From contig CACJNI010000004.1 in assembly GCA_902594705.1 (NCBI GenBank), forward strand, positions 1 through 64,000: a DNA stretch of 64,000 bases. Reading direction: 5' to 3'. The position numbers and the translations under genes were made by a program. This stretch comes from an uncultured Pelagibacteraceae bacterium. Its GTDB lineage: Bacteria; Pseudomonadota; Alphaproteobacteria; Pelagibacterales; Pelagibacteraceae. How positions within the stretch are numbered: position 1 is the first letter of the stretch; the number at the start of each line of letters is the position of its first letter. Shown here one piece after another: positions 17,512 to 26,825 of this stretch. The notes under the pieces were generated by a model. It ran no database searches. It had not been told where the DNA came from and was given only the letters and a program-made list of their open reading frames with translations.

Positions 17512-19254
17512 ATGCTAAATTCTGACGAATTAATAAATAAAGTTAAATCATATAATAAGTTTCTTAACCCGGAAACTTTAAGTAAAGCATATGATTTTGC
17601 AGTAAAAGTTCATAAAGATCAAAAACGACAATCAGGAGATCCCTACGTCATTCATCCTGTTGCTGTTGCAAATATTTTAACCGAACTTAAGTTGGATAGT
17701 GCAACGATAGCAACTGGTTTACTTCACGATACTATAGAAGATACTTATGCAACTTACAAAACTATAGAAGAACAATTTGGAAAAGAAGTTGCTGATTTGG
17801 TTGATGGAGTTACAAAAATTTCAGTTTTTGAAAATCAAGCTATTTCTAATTCAAAAGCTGAAAATTTTAGAAAACTTATCCTGGCAACCTCTAAAGATAT
17901 CAGAGTCCTTCTTGTGAAACTTGCAGACCGTTTGCACAATATGCGAACTTTGAAGGCTATTGATAAAGAGGAAAAAAGAAAAAGAATTGCTAAAGAAACT
18001 ATGGAAATTTATGCTCCTTTAGCTGATAGAATGGGAATGAATAGAATAAGAGATGAACTTGAAGATCTTTCATTCGATATTTTAAATCCTGAAGCAAGAA
18101 AAATGATCAAAGATAGATTAGACACAATAAAAGATAATAATTTGATTAATTACAATTCAGTTCTCAGTGAATTTGAAAATCTATTAAATGAAAATAATAT
18201 TGATTTTAAAATTTTTTCTAGAGAAAAAACACCTTTTTCTATTTGGAGAAAAATACAAAAAAAAAGAACCTCACTAGAGCAAATTACAGATATTATTGGT
18301 TTTAGAATAATTTTAGACAAAGTTCAAAATTGTTACAAAACTTTAGGCGTAATTCATAATAAATGGAATTGCATACCTGGTAGATTTAAAGATTACATTT
18401 CATCTCCGAAAATAAATAATTATAAATCTCTTCATACAGCAGTGATCGGTCCAAATAAAAGACCTATTGAAATACAACTAAGAACACAACAAATGCATGA
18501 ATTTGCTCAAAGAGGTATAGCCTCTCATTGGAAATATAAATCTTCAGAAAAGTTTAACTCTTTAACTTGGAAGGAATATGATTGGCTAGCAGATCTAGTC
18601 GAAATTATAGATAAAAATGAAAATCCCGAACATTATTTTGAGTATACAAAACTCCAAATGTTTCAAGAAAATGTTTTTTGTTTTACACCAAAAGGGTCAG
18701 TCATAAAATTACCCAAAGAAGCAAGTCCAATTGATTTTGCTTATGCTGTACACACTAAAGTAGGTGATACTGCGATTGGATGTGAAATAAATGGAAAGGA
18801 GAGTCCTTTACAATCAATATTGCGAAATGGAGATGTAGTTAAAATATTAACATCAAAAAAAGATTCACCATCTTTGCATTGGATAACAAGTGCTAAAACT
18901 GGCAAAGCTAGAGCTGCTATAAGAAGATACTGGCAATATAAAGAGGACAGCAAGCCTACAGAAAAAAAATACAACACTACCCTTTGGATGTCTTTACCTG
19001 ACAGACCTGGAATATTAGGTGACGTTACAACAATGATTGGAACAAATAATGTAAACATTTCAAGTGTTGAAATGGTAGAAAAGACTAAAAGAACTATAAA
19101 TTTTAGGTTCAACCTAATTATTCAAGATTTGAAAAACTTTACAAAACTTATTAGTGAGCTAAAACAGAAAGAATATAACTTCAAAATAATTAGACATAAA
19201 AACAAAAAATATGCTTTCTTTAAAAGATTCTTTAGCGGTTTTAAGAAAAACTAA
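17512..19254 (+). CDS. spoT: Bifunctional (p)ppGpp synthetase/hydrolase, compact form
   Basis: The single Rsh enzyme expected to make and degrade (p)ppGpp. The HD hydrolase domain has HPVAVANIL, GLLHDTIEDT (H72, D73) and LADRLHNMRTL. The synthetase domain (about 235-345) has TPFSIWRKIQKKR, GRFKDYISSPK and IEIQLRTQQMHEFA. The TGS domain follows with FCFTPKGSVIKLP and HTKVGD. Then ARAAIRRYWQYK leads almost straight to the ACT domain (SLPDRPGILGDVTT). The usual helical and zinc-finger/conserved-cysteine part is missing, which explains 580 rather than 700-740 residues. It overlaps pyrE by 44 bp. Confidence 0.95.
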   Translation: MLNSDELINKVKSYNKFLNPETLSKAYDFAVKVHKDQKRQSGDPYVIHPVAVANILTELKLDSATIATGLLHDTIEDTYATYKTIEEQFGKEVADLVDGVTKISVFENQAISNSKAENFRKLILATSKDIRVLLVKLADRLHNMRTLKAIDKEEKRKRIAKETMEIYAPLADRMGMNRIRDELEDLSFDILNPEARKMIKDRLDTIKDNNLINYNSVLSEFENLLNENNIDFKIFSREKTPFSIWRKIQKKRTSLEQITDIIGFRIILDKVQNCYKTLGVIHNKWNCIPGRFKDYISSPKINNYKSLHTAVIGPNKRPIEIQLRTQQMHEFAQRGIASHWKYKSSEKFNSLTWKEYDWLADLVEIIDKNENPEHYFEYTKLQMFQENVFCFTPKGSVIKLPKEASPIDFAYAVHTKVGDTAIGCEINGKESPLQSILRNGDVVKILTSKKDSPSLHWITSAKTGKARAAIRRYWQYKEDSKPTEKKYNTTLWMSLPDRPGILGDVTTMIGTNNVNISSVEMVEKTKRTINFRFNLIIQDLKNFTKLISELKQKEYNFKIIRHKNKKYAFFKRFFSGFKKN

Positions 19255-19801
19255 GGCACTTTTAGAGGGACATTTTGTTTTATCTTCAGGATTACATTCT
19301 CCTCAATATGTACAGTGTGCTAAATTATTAAGTTATCCAAAAAAATCAGAAAAATTTTGTAAATCCCTAAGCTCCAAAATAAATAAAAAATTCAAAAAAA
19401 TTGATTTAATTTTATCACCAGCTATGGGTGGTATTGTAATAGGTTATATCGTTGGAAATTTATTGAACAAGGAGACAATTTTTTGTGAAAGAGTAAATGG
19501 TAAATTTACTTTAAGAAGAGGTTTTTCAATAAAAAAAAATTCTAAAGTTTTGATTGTAGAAGATGTAATTACTACAGGAAAGTCAAGTTTAGAATGTGCC
19601 AGACTTGTAAAAAAATTTAAATCAAAAGTAGTTGGATATGCGTGTTTGATTAATAGATCTAGTAAACTAAGTTTAAAAATTAAAGATAAAAATATTGTGT
19701 CCCAAATAAAATTAGAAATACCAACTTATAAAAAAAATGATTTACCAATTGGGTTGAAAAAAATTCCAATAACAAAACCTGGAAGTAGATACTTAAAATG
19801 A
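19211..19801 (+). CDS. pyrE: Orotate phosphoribosyltransferase
   Basis: Joins orotate to PRPP to form OMP. SGLHSPQYVQCAKLL near the N-terminus, SPAMGGIVIGYIVG, and the PRPP-binding motif VLIVEDVITTGKSSLE (about residues 114-129) are all present. The 196 residues match the longer alphaproteobacterial form. The start lies 44 bp inside spoT, in another frame. It overlaps pdxJ by 4 bp (ATGA). Confidence 0.93.
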   Translation: MLSLKDSLAVLRKTKALLEGHFVLSSGLHSPQYVQCAKLLSYPKKSEKFCKSLSSKINKKFKKIDLILSPAMGGIVIGYIVGNLLNKETIFCERVNGKFTLRRGFSIKKNSKVLIVEDVITTGKSSLECARLVKKFKSKVVGYACLINRSSKLSLKIKDKNIVSQIKLEIPTYKKNDLPIGLKKIPITKPGSRYLK

Positions 19802-20517
19802 AGTTTAGACTAGGAGTTAACGTGGATCATATTGCAACATTAAGAAACGCCAGAGGCGAGGGACATCCTGATCCTATTTCATATGCAAGACAAGTTATGA
19901 ATTTTGGTGCAAATTCTATTACTATTCATTTAAGAGAGGATCGTAGACATATTCGAGACGAAGACTTAGCCATGTTTTCAAAAATTAAAAGAGTTCCAAT
20001 AAATTTAGAAATGGCTGCTAACAATGAAATGCTTTTAATTGCATTAAAATATAAACCTAATTTTGTTTGTATAGTTCCTGAAAAAAGGAATGAAATAACC
20101 ACAGAGGGAGGTTTAAATATCACAAAAAACAAAAAAATTATTAAAAGAGTAATTAGTAAATTAAATTCAAAAAAAATTAGAACAAGTCTTTTCATCAATC
20201 CAAATATTAAAGATGTTTTTGCATCAAAAGAATTAAATGCGAAATGTGTTGAACTTCATACAGGAAAATTTGCTTTAAAAGTTAAAAATAACAAAAATTA
20301 TTTAGTAGAGTTCAAAAAAATAAAAAATTGTGCCACTTTAGCAAAAAAACTAGGAATGGAAGTTCATGCAGGTCATGGTCTAGATTATAAATCAACTAAA
20401 ATTTTAAGAAAAATTAAATCTATAGAGGAATTTAATATTGGACATTTTATAATTGGAGAGGCCATCATGTTTGGTATGAAAAAAGTAATTACTAATTTTA
20501 GAAAAATATTAAACTAA
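19798..20517 (+). CDS. pdxJ: Pyridoxine 5'-phosphate synthase
   Basis: TIM-barrel enzyme that closes the pyridoxine ring from 1-deoxyxylulose 5-phosphate and an aminoacetone phosphate. RLGVNVDHIATLRNARG opens the protein. ITIHLREDRRHIRDEDL, CIVPEKRNEITTEGG and HAGHGLDYKST are the family's conserved blocks. 239 residues, normal size. It overlaps pyrE by 4 bp and acpS by 1 bp. PLP made this way serves GlyA and MetY elsewhere in the window. Confidence 0.97.
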   Translation: MKFRLGVNVDHIATLRNARGEGHPDPISYARQVMNFGANSITIHLREDRRHIRDEDLAMFSKIKRVPINLEMAANNEMLLIALKYKPNFVCIVPEKRNEITTEGGLNITKNKKIIKRVISKLNSKKIRTSLFINPNIKDVFASKELNAKCVELHTGKFALKVKNNKNYLVEFKKIKNCATLAKKLGMEVHAGHGLDYKSTKILRKIKSIEEFNIGHFIIGEAIMFGMKKVITNFRKILN

Positions 20518-20903
20518 TGATAATTGGTAACGGTGTTGATATTATTGATAATAAAAGAATAGAAAAATCCCTAAAAATTAAAGGTTTTAAAAAAAGACTC
20601 TTTACATTGAATGAAATTAACCATTCAAAAAAATACAGAAACAAAACGAATTACTTTGCAAAAAGGTTTGCTGCCAAAGAAGCTTTCGTTAAATCAATAG
20701 GCACCGGCTTTAGAGATAATATTAATTTTAATGATATTGAAATATACAATAATAAGAAAGGATCTCCTAAAATTAAAATTTCACAGAAAATAAAAAATAT
20801 ATTAAAAAAAAAATTTAAATTAGAGAATTACGATATACATCTTTCACTTTCTGATGAAAAAAATCACTCAATTGCATTTGTTATTTTAAATAGAAAAAAA
20901 TGA
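20517..20903 (+). CDS. acpS: Holo-[acyl-carrier-protein] synthase
   Basis: Transfers 4'-phosphopantetheine from CoA to acyl carrier protein. The two metal/CoA motifs are GNGVDIIDNKRIEK at the N-terminus and FAAKEAFVKSIGTGFR (about residues 50-65). HLSLSDEKNHSIAFV is the C-terminal strand pair. 128 residues, usual size. It overlaps pdxJ by one base and lepB by four. Confidence 0.95.
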   Translation: MIIGNGVDIIDNKRIEKSLKIKGFKKRLFTLNEINHSKKYRNKTNYFAKRFAAKEAFVKSIGTGFRDNINFNDIEIYNNKKGSPKIKISQKIKNILKKKFKLENYDIHLSLSDEKNHSIAFVILNRKK

Positions 20904-21628
20904 AAAATTTCATAATTGATAATACTAAAACATTATTTTATGCATTAATAATTGCAGTATTTATAAGATCAATATTAATCCAGCCATTTTATATACCATC
21001 ATCATCAATGGAAACTAACTTGCTTGTGGGTGACAGATTATTTGTTACAAAATTTTCTTATGGATATAGTAAACATTCATTTCCTTTTAGTCCTCCTATT
21101 TTTAAAGGACGTATATTAAATAAAAACCCTAAAAGAGGAGATGTTATAGTTTTTAAAACACCTGCCGATAATCGTACAGATTATATTAAAAGATTGATTG
21201 GTTTACCAGGTGATACAATACAATTTATTGATGGTGATTTATATATAAATTCTAATCAAGTATTAAAAACAATTAAAAGCAAAAATGATAAGTTATATTG
21301 TGGATCATCCCAAATTGATGTCAATATATTTGAGGAAAAACTTCCAAATGGAAAAAGTTATTTAGCTGCATATAGAACCGATATAACTTTTTCTAATTCA
21401 GATAAATACATTGTTCCTGAAAATCACTTTTTTTTCTTAGGTGACAATAGGGATTGCTCTAAAGACAGCAGATTTCTATCTGAAGTTGGTTATGTTAATC
21501 AAAATAATTTAGTTGGAAAAGCACAAATTTTATTTTTTTCATCTAATCCAAGGAAAGGAAGCATCTTTAACATTTTCAAATGGAATGAAATAGTTCGATT
21601 TGAAAGATTTTTTAATAAAATAATTTAA
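20900..21628 (+). CDS. lepB: Signal peptidase I
   Basis: Membrane protease that removes signal peptides on the periplasmic side. One N-terminal transmembrane segment (FYALIIAVFIRSILI) precedes the catalytic serine S36 in YIPSSSMETNLLVGD. The general-base lysine K97 is in DYIKRLIGLPGD, and FLGDNRDCSKDSR is box E. 242 residues, typical for alphaproteobacteria. It overlaps acpS by 4 bp and precedes rnc by 4 bp, the conserved lepB-rnc pairing. Confidence 0.96.
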   Translation: MKNFIIDNTKTLFYALIIAVFIRSILIQPFYIPSSSMETNLLVGDRLFVTKFSYGYSKHSFPFSPPIFKGRILNKNPKRGDVIVFKTPADNRTDYIKRLIGLPGDTIQFIDGDLYINSNQVLKTIKSKNDKLYCGSSQIDVNIFEEKLPNGKSYLAAYRTDITFSNSDKYIVPENHFFFLGDNRDCSKDSRFLSEVGYVNQNNLVGKAQILFFSSNPRKGSIFNIFKWNEIVRFERFFNKII

Positions 21629-21632
21629 ATAA

Positions 21633-22295
21633 ATGAAATTAAACAAACTACAAAAGAAAATAGGTATTAGTTTTAAAGATTATAAACTATTAATACAAGC
21701 TCTAACACACAAAAGTTTCGATACAAAAAATAATTATGAAAAACTGGAATTTTTAGGTGATAGAGTTTTAGGGTTTGTTATATCAAAGAAACTTTTAGAG
21801 TTATATCCAAATGAAAAAGTAGGTATGATTGACAAAAAACTTGCAAACTTAGTTAATAAAAATAAGTGTTTTGAAATTGGCAAGGAATTAGAATTAGATA
21901 ATTATATTTTAACAGGAAACACAGAAAAGAAAAAAAAAGTCAATATTGAAAAAAAAATTATATCTGATTGTTGTGAGTCTTTGATAGGAGCAATTTATAT
22001 AGATAAAGGTTTTGAGGTTTCGTCAAAATTTATATTAAAATATTGGAAAAATTACTTAAATTTATCAGATATTACTGTAATCGACTCCAAAACAAGATTA
22101 CAAGAATATTCATTAAAGAAATTTAAATCATTGCCAATATATAAACTTATTTCTAATACAGGACCAAGACATAAACCAAATTTTAAAATTAGTGTAAAAA
22201 TTAAGGATAGCAAAACAGTTATCGCTGATGGTAGCTCAAAAAAAAATGCAGAACAAGCCGCAGCTATGCAACTCTTAGAGACAATTAAAATATAA
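21633..22295 (+). CDS. rnc: Ribonuclease III
   Basis: Double-strand-specific endonuclease for rRNA and mRNA processing. The nuclease signature NYEKLEFLGDRVLGFV lies near residue 33, and the second acidic cluster is in CCESLIGAIYIDKG. The C-terminal double-stranded RNA-binding domain ends with DGSSKKNAEQAAAMQLL. 220 residues, usual size. The stop overlaps the recO start by one base. The era gene that normally sits between rnc and recO is not present here. Confidence 0.97.
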   Translation: MKLNKLQKKIGISFKDYKLLIQALTHKSFDTKNNYEKLEFLGDRVLGFVISKKLLELYPNEKVGMIDKKLANLVNKNKCFEIGKELELDNYILTGNTEKKKKVNIEKKIISDCCESLIGAIYIDKGFEVSSKFILKYWKNYLNLSDITVIDSKTRLQEYSLKKFKSLPIYKLISNTGPRHKPNFKISVKIKDSKTVIADGSSKKNAEQAAAMQLLETIKI

Positions 22296-22975
22296 TGAAT
22301 TGGCAAGATAAAGGTTACTTACTTTCAAAAAATAAATATAATGAAAATTCTGTAATATCTGAATTTTATACTGAAAATCATGGAAAAATTTCAGGAATTA
22401 TTTTTGGAGGAACCTCAAAAAAAATAAAAAACTACCTATTTGAGGGTAATAAATTGCATATAAATTATAATTCAAAATCTCAATCAAAAATTGGTTCTTT
22501 AAAAGTTGAAATTGATGAATTTAAGACTCCTTACTTTTTAGAAGATAAGCAAAAACTCCTTTGTATAATTTATACAATGAATTTGATTAAAATTTTAACA
22601 GTAGAGAACGAAAAAAATAGAGAGATTTATTACTTAATTGATAATTATTTTGAGATATTAAAAGATGAAGAGTGGCTTCCAAAATTTGTAAATTGGGAGT
22701 TAAACTTTTATAAATTAATTGGATATGACATAGACTTTAATGATTATGTAGAAAAAGTTTCTGAAGGTAATAAAATTAATTTTAAATTAAAAAATTCTGG
22801 CAAAATCATTCCAAATTTTTTAGTTAATAAAGATGAAGAAGATATAAGCTTTGAAGATACTTTTGATGCTTTAAAAATTGTAGGAGATTTTTTAGATAAA
22901 ACAATAGTTAAACCGAACAATCTTAATTTTCCCAAAACAAGATTTAATTTTCAAAACTCTTTAAAATTAATCTAG
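22295..22975 (+). CDS. recO: DNA repair protein RecO
   Basis: Recombination mediator of the RecFOR path, helping load RecA. The N-terminal OB-fold is recognisable from WQDKGYLLSKNKYNENS and ISEFYTENHGKISGIIFGG. The remaining part is helical, without the CxxC zinc pair found in many RecO proteins. 226 residues is normal for alphaproteobacteria. It ends the plus-strand run and overlaps the end of hemB by 9 bp tail to tail. Confidence 0.9.
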   Translation: MNWQDKGYLLSKNKYNENSVISEFYTENHGKISGIIFGGTSKKIKNYLFEGNKLHINYNSKSQSKIGSLKVEIDEFKTPYFLEDKQKLLCIIYTMNLIKILTVENEKNREIYYLIDNYFEILKDEEWLPKFVNWELNFYKLIGYDIDFNDYVEKVSEGNKINFKLKNSGKIIPNFLVNKDEEDISFEDTFDALKIVGDFLDKTIVKPNNLNFPKTRFNFQNSLKLI

Positions 22976-23953
22976 TTTTATTTGATCAGCAAAATAGGTT
23001 ATAATTGCACTTGCTCCAGCTCTTTTAAAGGAAACTAGACTTTCATATATCGATTTTTTATCTAATATATTCTTTGAAATTGCATTTTGTATGAGACTAT
23101 ATTCTCCTGATACTTGGTATGCAATAACTGGAATTTTAAAATTATTCTTAACTTCCCTAATTATATCAAGATAAGGCATCCCTGGTTTTACTATAATCAT
23201 GTCTGCTCCTTCTTTTATATCTAATGCAACTTCTCTTAATGATTCATAATTGTTTTTAAAATCCATTTGATAAGTTTTTTTGTCTCCTTTTAAGAGACTT
23301 CTTGATCCAACAGCATTTCTGAATGGACCATAAAAACTTGATGCATACTTAACAGCATATGATAAAATTTGAACATCTTTAAGATGATTTTTATCTAAAG
23401 CTTTACGAATTTTTAAAACTCTACCATCCATCATATCCGATGGGGCAATCACATCACAACCCATTTTTGCCTGCAATATTGATTGTTTAATCAATATTTC
23501 TAATGTTTCATCATTTAAAATTTCATTTTTTTTAATTATTCCATCATGACCATGTGATGTATATGGATCTAATGCAACATCACACATTATTCCAATTTCG
23601 TTCTTATAATTTTTTTTGATGAATTTTATTGCTTGGCAAACTAAATTATTTTCATTTAATGCTTCATTTCCATATTCATCTCTTTTTCTTGGATTTGTGT
23701 AAGGGAATAAAGCTACCATTGGTATTCCCAGTTTTAGTGCTTTATCAACTACACTTTTTAATTTATCAATAGAGTACCTAAAAACATTTGGCATTGAATT
23801 AATTGGAACTTTTTTTGCTTTTCCTTCAGTAAGAAAGATAGGTAAAATAAAATCATTGTAAGATAGATCATTATCTTGAACTAATCTTCTAGACCAACTG
23901 AATTTTCTTGATCTTCTCAATCTTAAATTAGGATAGCTACCTGTGATAATCAT
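22967..23953 (-). CDS. hemB: Delta-aminolevulinic acid dehydratase (porphobilinogen synthase)
   Basis: Condenses two 5-aminolevulinate molecules to porphobilinogen for heme. The Schiff-base lysine is in DMIIVKPGMPYLD, and the preceding catalytic block is VIAPSDMMDGRV. The metal loop reads DVALDPYTSHGHDG, with alanine and aspartates where zinc enzymes have three cysteines. This matches the magnesium-type enzymes such as that of Pseudomonas aeruginosa. The ATG at 23953 gives 328 residues; a TTG two codons upstream is possible. Confidence 0.96.
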   Translation of the reverse strand: MIITGSYPNLRLRRSRKFSWSRRLVQDNDLSYNDFILPIFLTEGKAKKVPINSMPNVFRYSIDKLKSVVDKALKLGIPMVALFPYTNPRKRDEYGNEALNENNLVCQAIKFIKKNYKNEIGIMCDVALDPYTSHGHDGIIKKNEILNDETLEILIKQSILQAKMGCDVIAPSDMMDGRVLKIRKALDKNHLKDVQILSYAVKYASSFYGPFRNAVGSRSLLKGDKKTYQMDFKNNYESLREVALDIKEGADMIIVKPGMPYLDIIREVKNNFKIPVIAYQVSGEYSLIQNAISKNILDKKSIYESLVSFKRAGASAIITYFADQIKLD

Positions 23954-23993
23954 TATCAATTAATTTTTTTGATGCGACAATAGTAATATTTAA

Positions 23994-23999
23994 TATAAT
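23994..23999 (+). promoter_or_regulatory. Candidate -10 box upstream of the 2OG-oxygenase-like gene
   Basis: A perfect TATAAT lies 24 bp upstream of the ATG at 24024, inside the 70-bp gap between hemB and this divergent gene. A TTGATG at 23969-23974 could be the -35 box, although the 19-bp spacing is long. This would start the run from the oxygenase gene through rpiB and glyA. Confidence 0.45.
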
Positions 24000-24023
24000 A
24001 GTCTATAAGATAGTAGAGCACCG

Positions 24024-24614
24024 ATGTCACAATTATTCAATGATTTCCAAAAACAAGATGTAAAATTTGATATCATAAAATTAAAACATGCTTGTGACGA
24101 AGTATTAAAAATAAAAGGTTTTGATACAAGTCTTGGAATACCTCACTTCGCCGGTATACCTTTAAATCAAATTCCAGGTGATCCAGATTCTGTTAAAGGA
24201 AATAATGTAAGAGGCATTTATTGGACTAAACCAGATAGTACAGGTGTTGAGGTACAAAGGGAAAGTAAAATTGATGAACATAAATATACAGAATTTGTTG
24301 ACGACTTTAAAAATACTTATTTCAAAGAAGTTTATGACCAATTAACAAAAAAGTATAAATTAGGTAGGATGAGACTTCTTCTTAAAGAGCCAAGATCAAC
24401 ATTGAGTTGGCATAGAGATCCTGAGCCAAGGCTTCATATACCTATATACACAAATCCTGGAGCAATAATGGTCGTTGATAACGTTGCAAAACATATGCCA
24501 GCAGATGGCTCTGTTTGGATTACTAATAATACTAAATATCACAATGCATTTAATGGGGGTGAAGAAAATAGAGTTCACCTTGTTGCTTGTGTTTTAAATT
24601 ATAAATTTAATTAA
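24024..24614 (+). CDS. Aspartyl/asparaginyl beta-hydroxylase-like 2OG-Fe(II) oxygenase
   Basis: A 196-residue protein with a double-stranded beta-helix pattern. WHRDPEPRLHIPIYTNPGA supplies the HxD iron pair and a following histidine/arginine. YHNAFNGGEENRVHLVACVL supplies the distal iron histidine and the 2-oxoglutarate-binding arginine. This layout fits the aspartyl/asparaginyl hydroxylase branch of cupin oxygenases. The substrate is unknown; a protein side chain or a small molecule is possible. It lies 1 bp before rpiB. Confidence 0.7.
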   Translation: MSQLFNDFQKQDVKFDIIKLKHACDEVLKIKGFDTSLGIPHFAGIPLNQIPGDPDSVKGNNVRGIYWTKPDSTGVEVQRESKIDEHKYTEFVDDFKNTYFKEVYDQLTKKYKLGRMRLLLKEPRSTLSWHRDPEPRLHIPIYTNPGAIMVVDNVAKHMPADGSVWITNNTKYHNAFNGGEENRVHLVACVLNYKFN

Positions 24615-24615
24615 A

Positions 24616-25041
24616 TTGAAAAAAATTTTTATTGCCTCAGATCATGGTGGTTTCAATTTAAAAAAGAATATTTTAAAATACTTAAATAAATATTATCCAA
24701 TAAAAGATCTGGGACCAAAACAAAATAGGAAGTCTGTAGATTACCCCGATTTTGCTCATAAACTTTGTAAACAAGTTGCGAAAAATAAGAATCATGTAGG
24801 AATACTTGTTTGTGGTTCAGGAGTAGGAATGTCTATTGCTGCAAACAAAAATAAGGGAATACGCGCAGCTTTATGCTATTCAGTGAAAAATGCCAAATTA
24901 TCGCGATTGCATAATGATGCAAATGTTATAACATTAGGTGAAAGGCTTATTAAAAAAACAGTTGCCTTAAAATGTGTTGAGAGCTTTCTAAAAACTGAGT
25001 TTGAAGGCGGTAGACATATAAAAAGAATTAAAAAAATATAG
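24616..25041 (+). CDS. rpiB: Ribose 5-phosphate isomerase B
   Basis: Interconverts ribose 5-phosphate and ribulose 5-phosphate. FIASDHGGFNLKKN at the N-terminus, DYPDFAHKLCKQVA, GILVCGSGVGMSIAANK and RLHNDANVITLGERL are the RpiB/LacAB core. 141 residues. The only fitting start is a TTG at 24616, directly after the stop of the upstream gene. This is an unusual but well-supported start because the fold begins at residue 3. It lies 8 bp before glyA. Confidence 0.95.
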   Translation: MKKIFIASDHGGFNLKKNILKYLNKYYPIKDLGPKQNRKSVDYPDFAHKLCKQVAKNKNHVGILVCGSGVGMSIAANKNKGIRAALCYSVKNAKLSRLHNDANVITLGERLIKKTVALKCVESFLKTEFEGGRHIKRIKKI

Positions 25042-25049
25042 GTAAATAA

Positions 25050-26360
25050 ATGTCTAGTGAAAAAAAATATTTAAATACTCAATATGAAAACTTCTTTGAA
25101 AAAAAATTGTCTGAAGCTGATCCAGAAATATTTGATGCAGTAAATAAAGAATTAATCAGACAACAAAATCATATCGAATTAATCGCATCAGAAAACATCG
25201 TTTCACAAGCTGTTTTAGAAGCACAAGGTTCTGTACTAACAAATAAGTATGCTGAAGGTTACCCAGGTAAAAGATATTATAACGGTTGTGAACATGTTGA
25301 TGTTGCCGAGTCGCTTGCTAACGATAGGTTAAAAAAACTCTTTAATTGTAAATTTGCGAATTCTCAACCTCATTCCGGTGCTCAGGCTAATGGAGCGGTT
25401 TTTTTAGCTTTATTAAAGCCAGGTGACACATTTATGGGAATGAGTTTAAATTCTGGAGGCCACATTACTCATGGTCTTAAAATTGCAATGTCAGGCAAAT
25501 GGTTTAATGCAATAAGTTACGATGTGGACAAAACATCTGAATTAATCGATTATGACGAAGTTGAAAGATTAGCAATTGAAAATAATCCTAAACTTATAAT
25601 TGCTGGAGGTAGTGCATATTCTAGGGTGATTGATTTTAAAAGATTTAGAGAAATTGCTGATAAGGTTGGAGCATTCTTTATGGTAGATATGGCTCACTTT
25701 TCAGGTCTTGTTGCTGGTAAAGGTTATCCAAATCCTGTTGATCATGCTCATGTCGTTACATCAACAACTCATAAAGTTTTTAGAAGCGCCAGAGGTGGAA
25801 TTATTTTAACAAATCACGAAGATATTTATAAAAAAATTAATACAGCTGTATTTCCTGGTTATCAGGGTGGCCCTCTGATGCATATAATAGCAGCAAAAGC
25901 AGTTGGATTTAAAGAGGCATTAGAACCTTCTTTCAAAGAATATATATCTAATGTTTTAGCTAATGCAAAAATACTTGCAGAAACATTAAAAACAAATGGA
26001 TTTAAGATTTATTCTGGAGGAACTGATACTCATTTAATGTTGGTAGATTTAAGACCTTTTGGTGTTAAAGGTAATGCTGCAGCTGAAAGTTTATCACGTG
26101 CTAATATAACGTGTAATAAAAATGGAATTCCATTTGATACAGAAAGTCCAATGGTAACGTCAGGTATAAGACTAGGTTCTCAGGCAGCAACTACTCGAGG
26201 ATTTGGTTTAAATGAATTTAAAATAGTTGGTGAGTTAATTACTAAAGTAATTAAAGGTTTGTCATCCAACCCTGATGATAATACTAAAATAGAAGACGAA
26301 GTAAGAAAAGAAGTTGTTGATTTATGTTCAAATTTCCCAATTTATAAAAATTTGGGATAA
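25050..26360 (+). CDS. glyA: Serine hydroxymethyltransferase
   Basis: Interconverts serine and glycine with tetrahydrofolate and [38 protein letters not shown], the SGGHITHG loop and the PLP lysine in [15 protein letters not shown] are all conserved. 436 residues, usual for the family. It has only 8 bp upstream, so there is no room for a leader riboswitch. It links the glycine and methylene-THF produced by SoxBDAG to serine. The order glyA-nrdR-ribD is conserved in alphaproteobacteria. Confidence 0.98.
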   Translation: MSSEKKYLNTQYENFFEKKLSEADPEIFDAVNKELIRQQNHIELIASENIVSQAVLEAQGSVLTNKYAEGYPGKRYYNGCEHVDVAESLANDRLKKLFNCKFANSQPHSGAQANGAVFLALLKPGDTFMGMSLNSGGHITHGLKIAMSGKWFNAISYDVDKTSELIDYDEVERLAIENNPKLIIAGGSAYSRVIDFKRFREIADKVGAFFMVDMAHFSGLVAGKGYPNPVDHAHVVTSTTHKVFRSARGGIILTNHEDIYKKINTAVFPGYQGGPLMHIIAAKAVGFKEALEPSFKEYISNVLANAKILAETLKTNGFKIYSGGTDTHLMLVDLRPFGVKGNAAAESLSRANITCNKNGIPFDTESPMVTSGIRLGSQAATTRGFGLNEFKIVGELITKVIKGLSSNPDDNTKIEDEVRKEVVDLCSNFPIYKNLG

Positions 26361-26366
26361 TGAATT

Positions 26367-26825
26367 ATGATTTGTCCCTGTGATAAAAAAGGTGAAACTT
26401 CAGTTGTAGATTCTAGACCTACTGAAGATGGAACAGCTATAAGAAGAAGGAGGCTTTGTAGCTGTGGTCAAAGATTTACTACATTTGAAAGAGTTCAATT
26501 TCGTGAGCTAACAATTGTAAAAAAAAATGGAAGAAAATCTCCATTTGATAGAGATAAATTGTCTAAATCCATTTATGTAGCTCTAAAAAAAAGACCTCTT
26601 GATACTGAAACAGTAGAAAAATTTATTTCTAAAATTTCTCGATCATTAGAAGAATTTGGTCAAAGTGAAATTTCTTCGAACACAATAGGCACAATGGTAA
26701 TGGACGGATTAAAAGAATTGGACCCAGTTGCTTATGTAAGATTTGCATCAGTATATAGAAATTTTAGAGAAGAAAAAGACTTCGTTCAATTTGTTGATAA
26801 AATCGATGTCTTTAAGAAAAGATAA
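26367..26825 (+). CDS. nrdR: Transcriptional repressor NrdR
   Basis: Zinc-ribbon and ATP-cone repressor of ribonucleotide reductase genes. The N-terminal zinc ribbon has [18 protein letters not shown] and [15 protein letters not shown]. The ATP-cone follows with [18 protein letters not shown]. 152 residues, normal. One point of variation is ICPCDKK where many homologues have CPxC with different spacing; the four zinc cysteines still appear to be present. It overlaps ribD by 20 bp. Confidence 0.95.
   Translation: MICPCDKKGETSVVDSRPTEDGTAIRRRRLCSCGQRFTTFERVQFRELTIVKKNGRKSPFDRDKLSKSIYVALKKRPLDTETVEKFISKISRSLEEFGQSEISSNTIGTMVMDGLKELDPVAYVRFASVYRNFREEKDFVQFVDKIDVFKKR

Noticed and set aside
25042-25049. 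A glycine riboswitch before glyA
   Set aside because: Only 8 bp separate rpiB and glyA, so no aptamer can fit.
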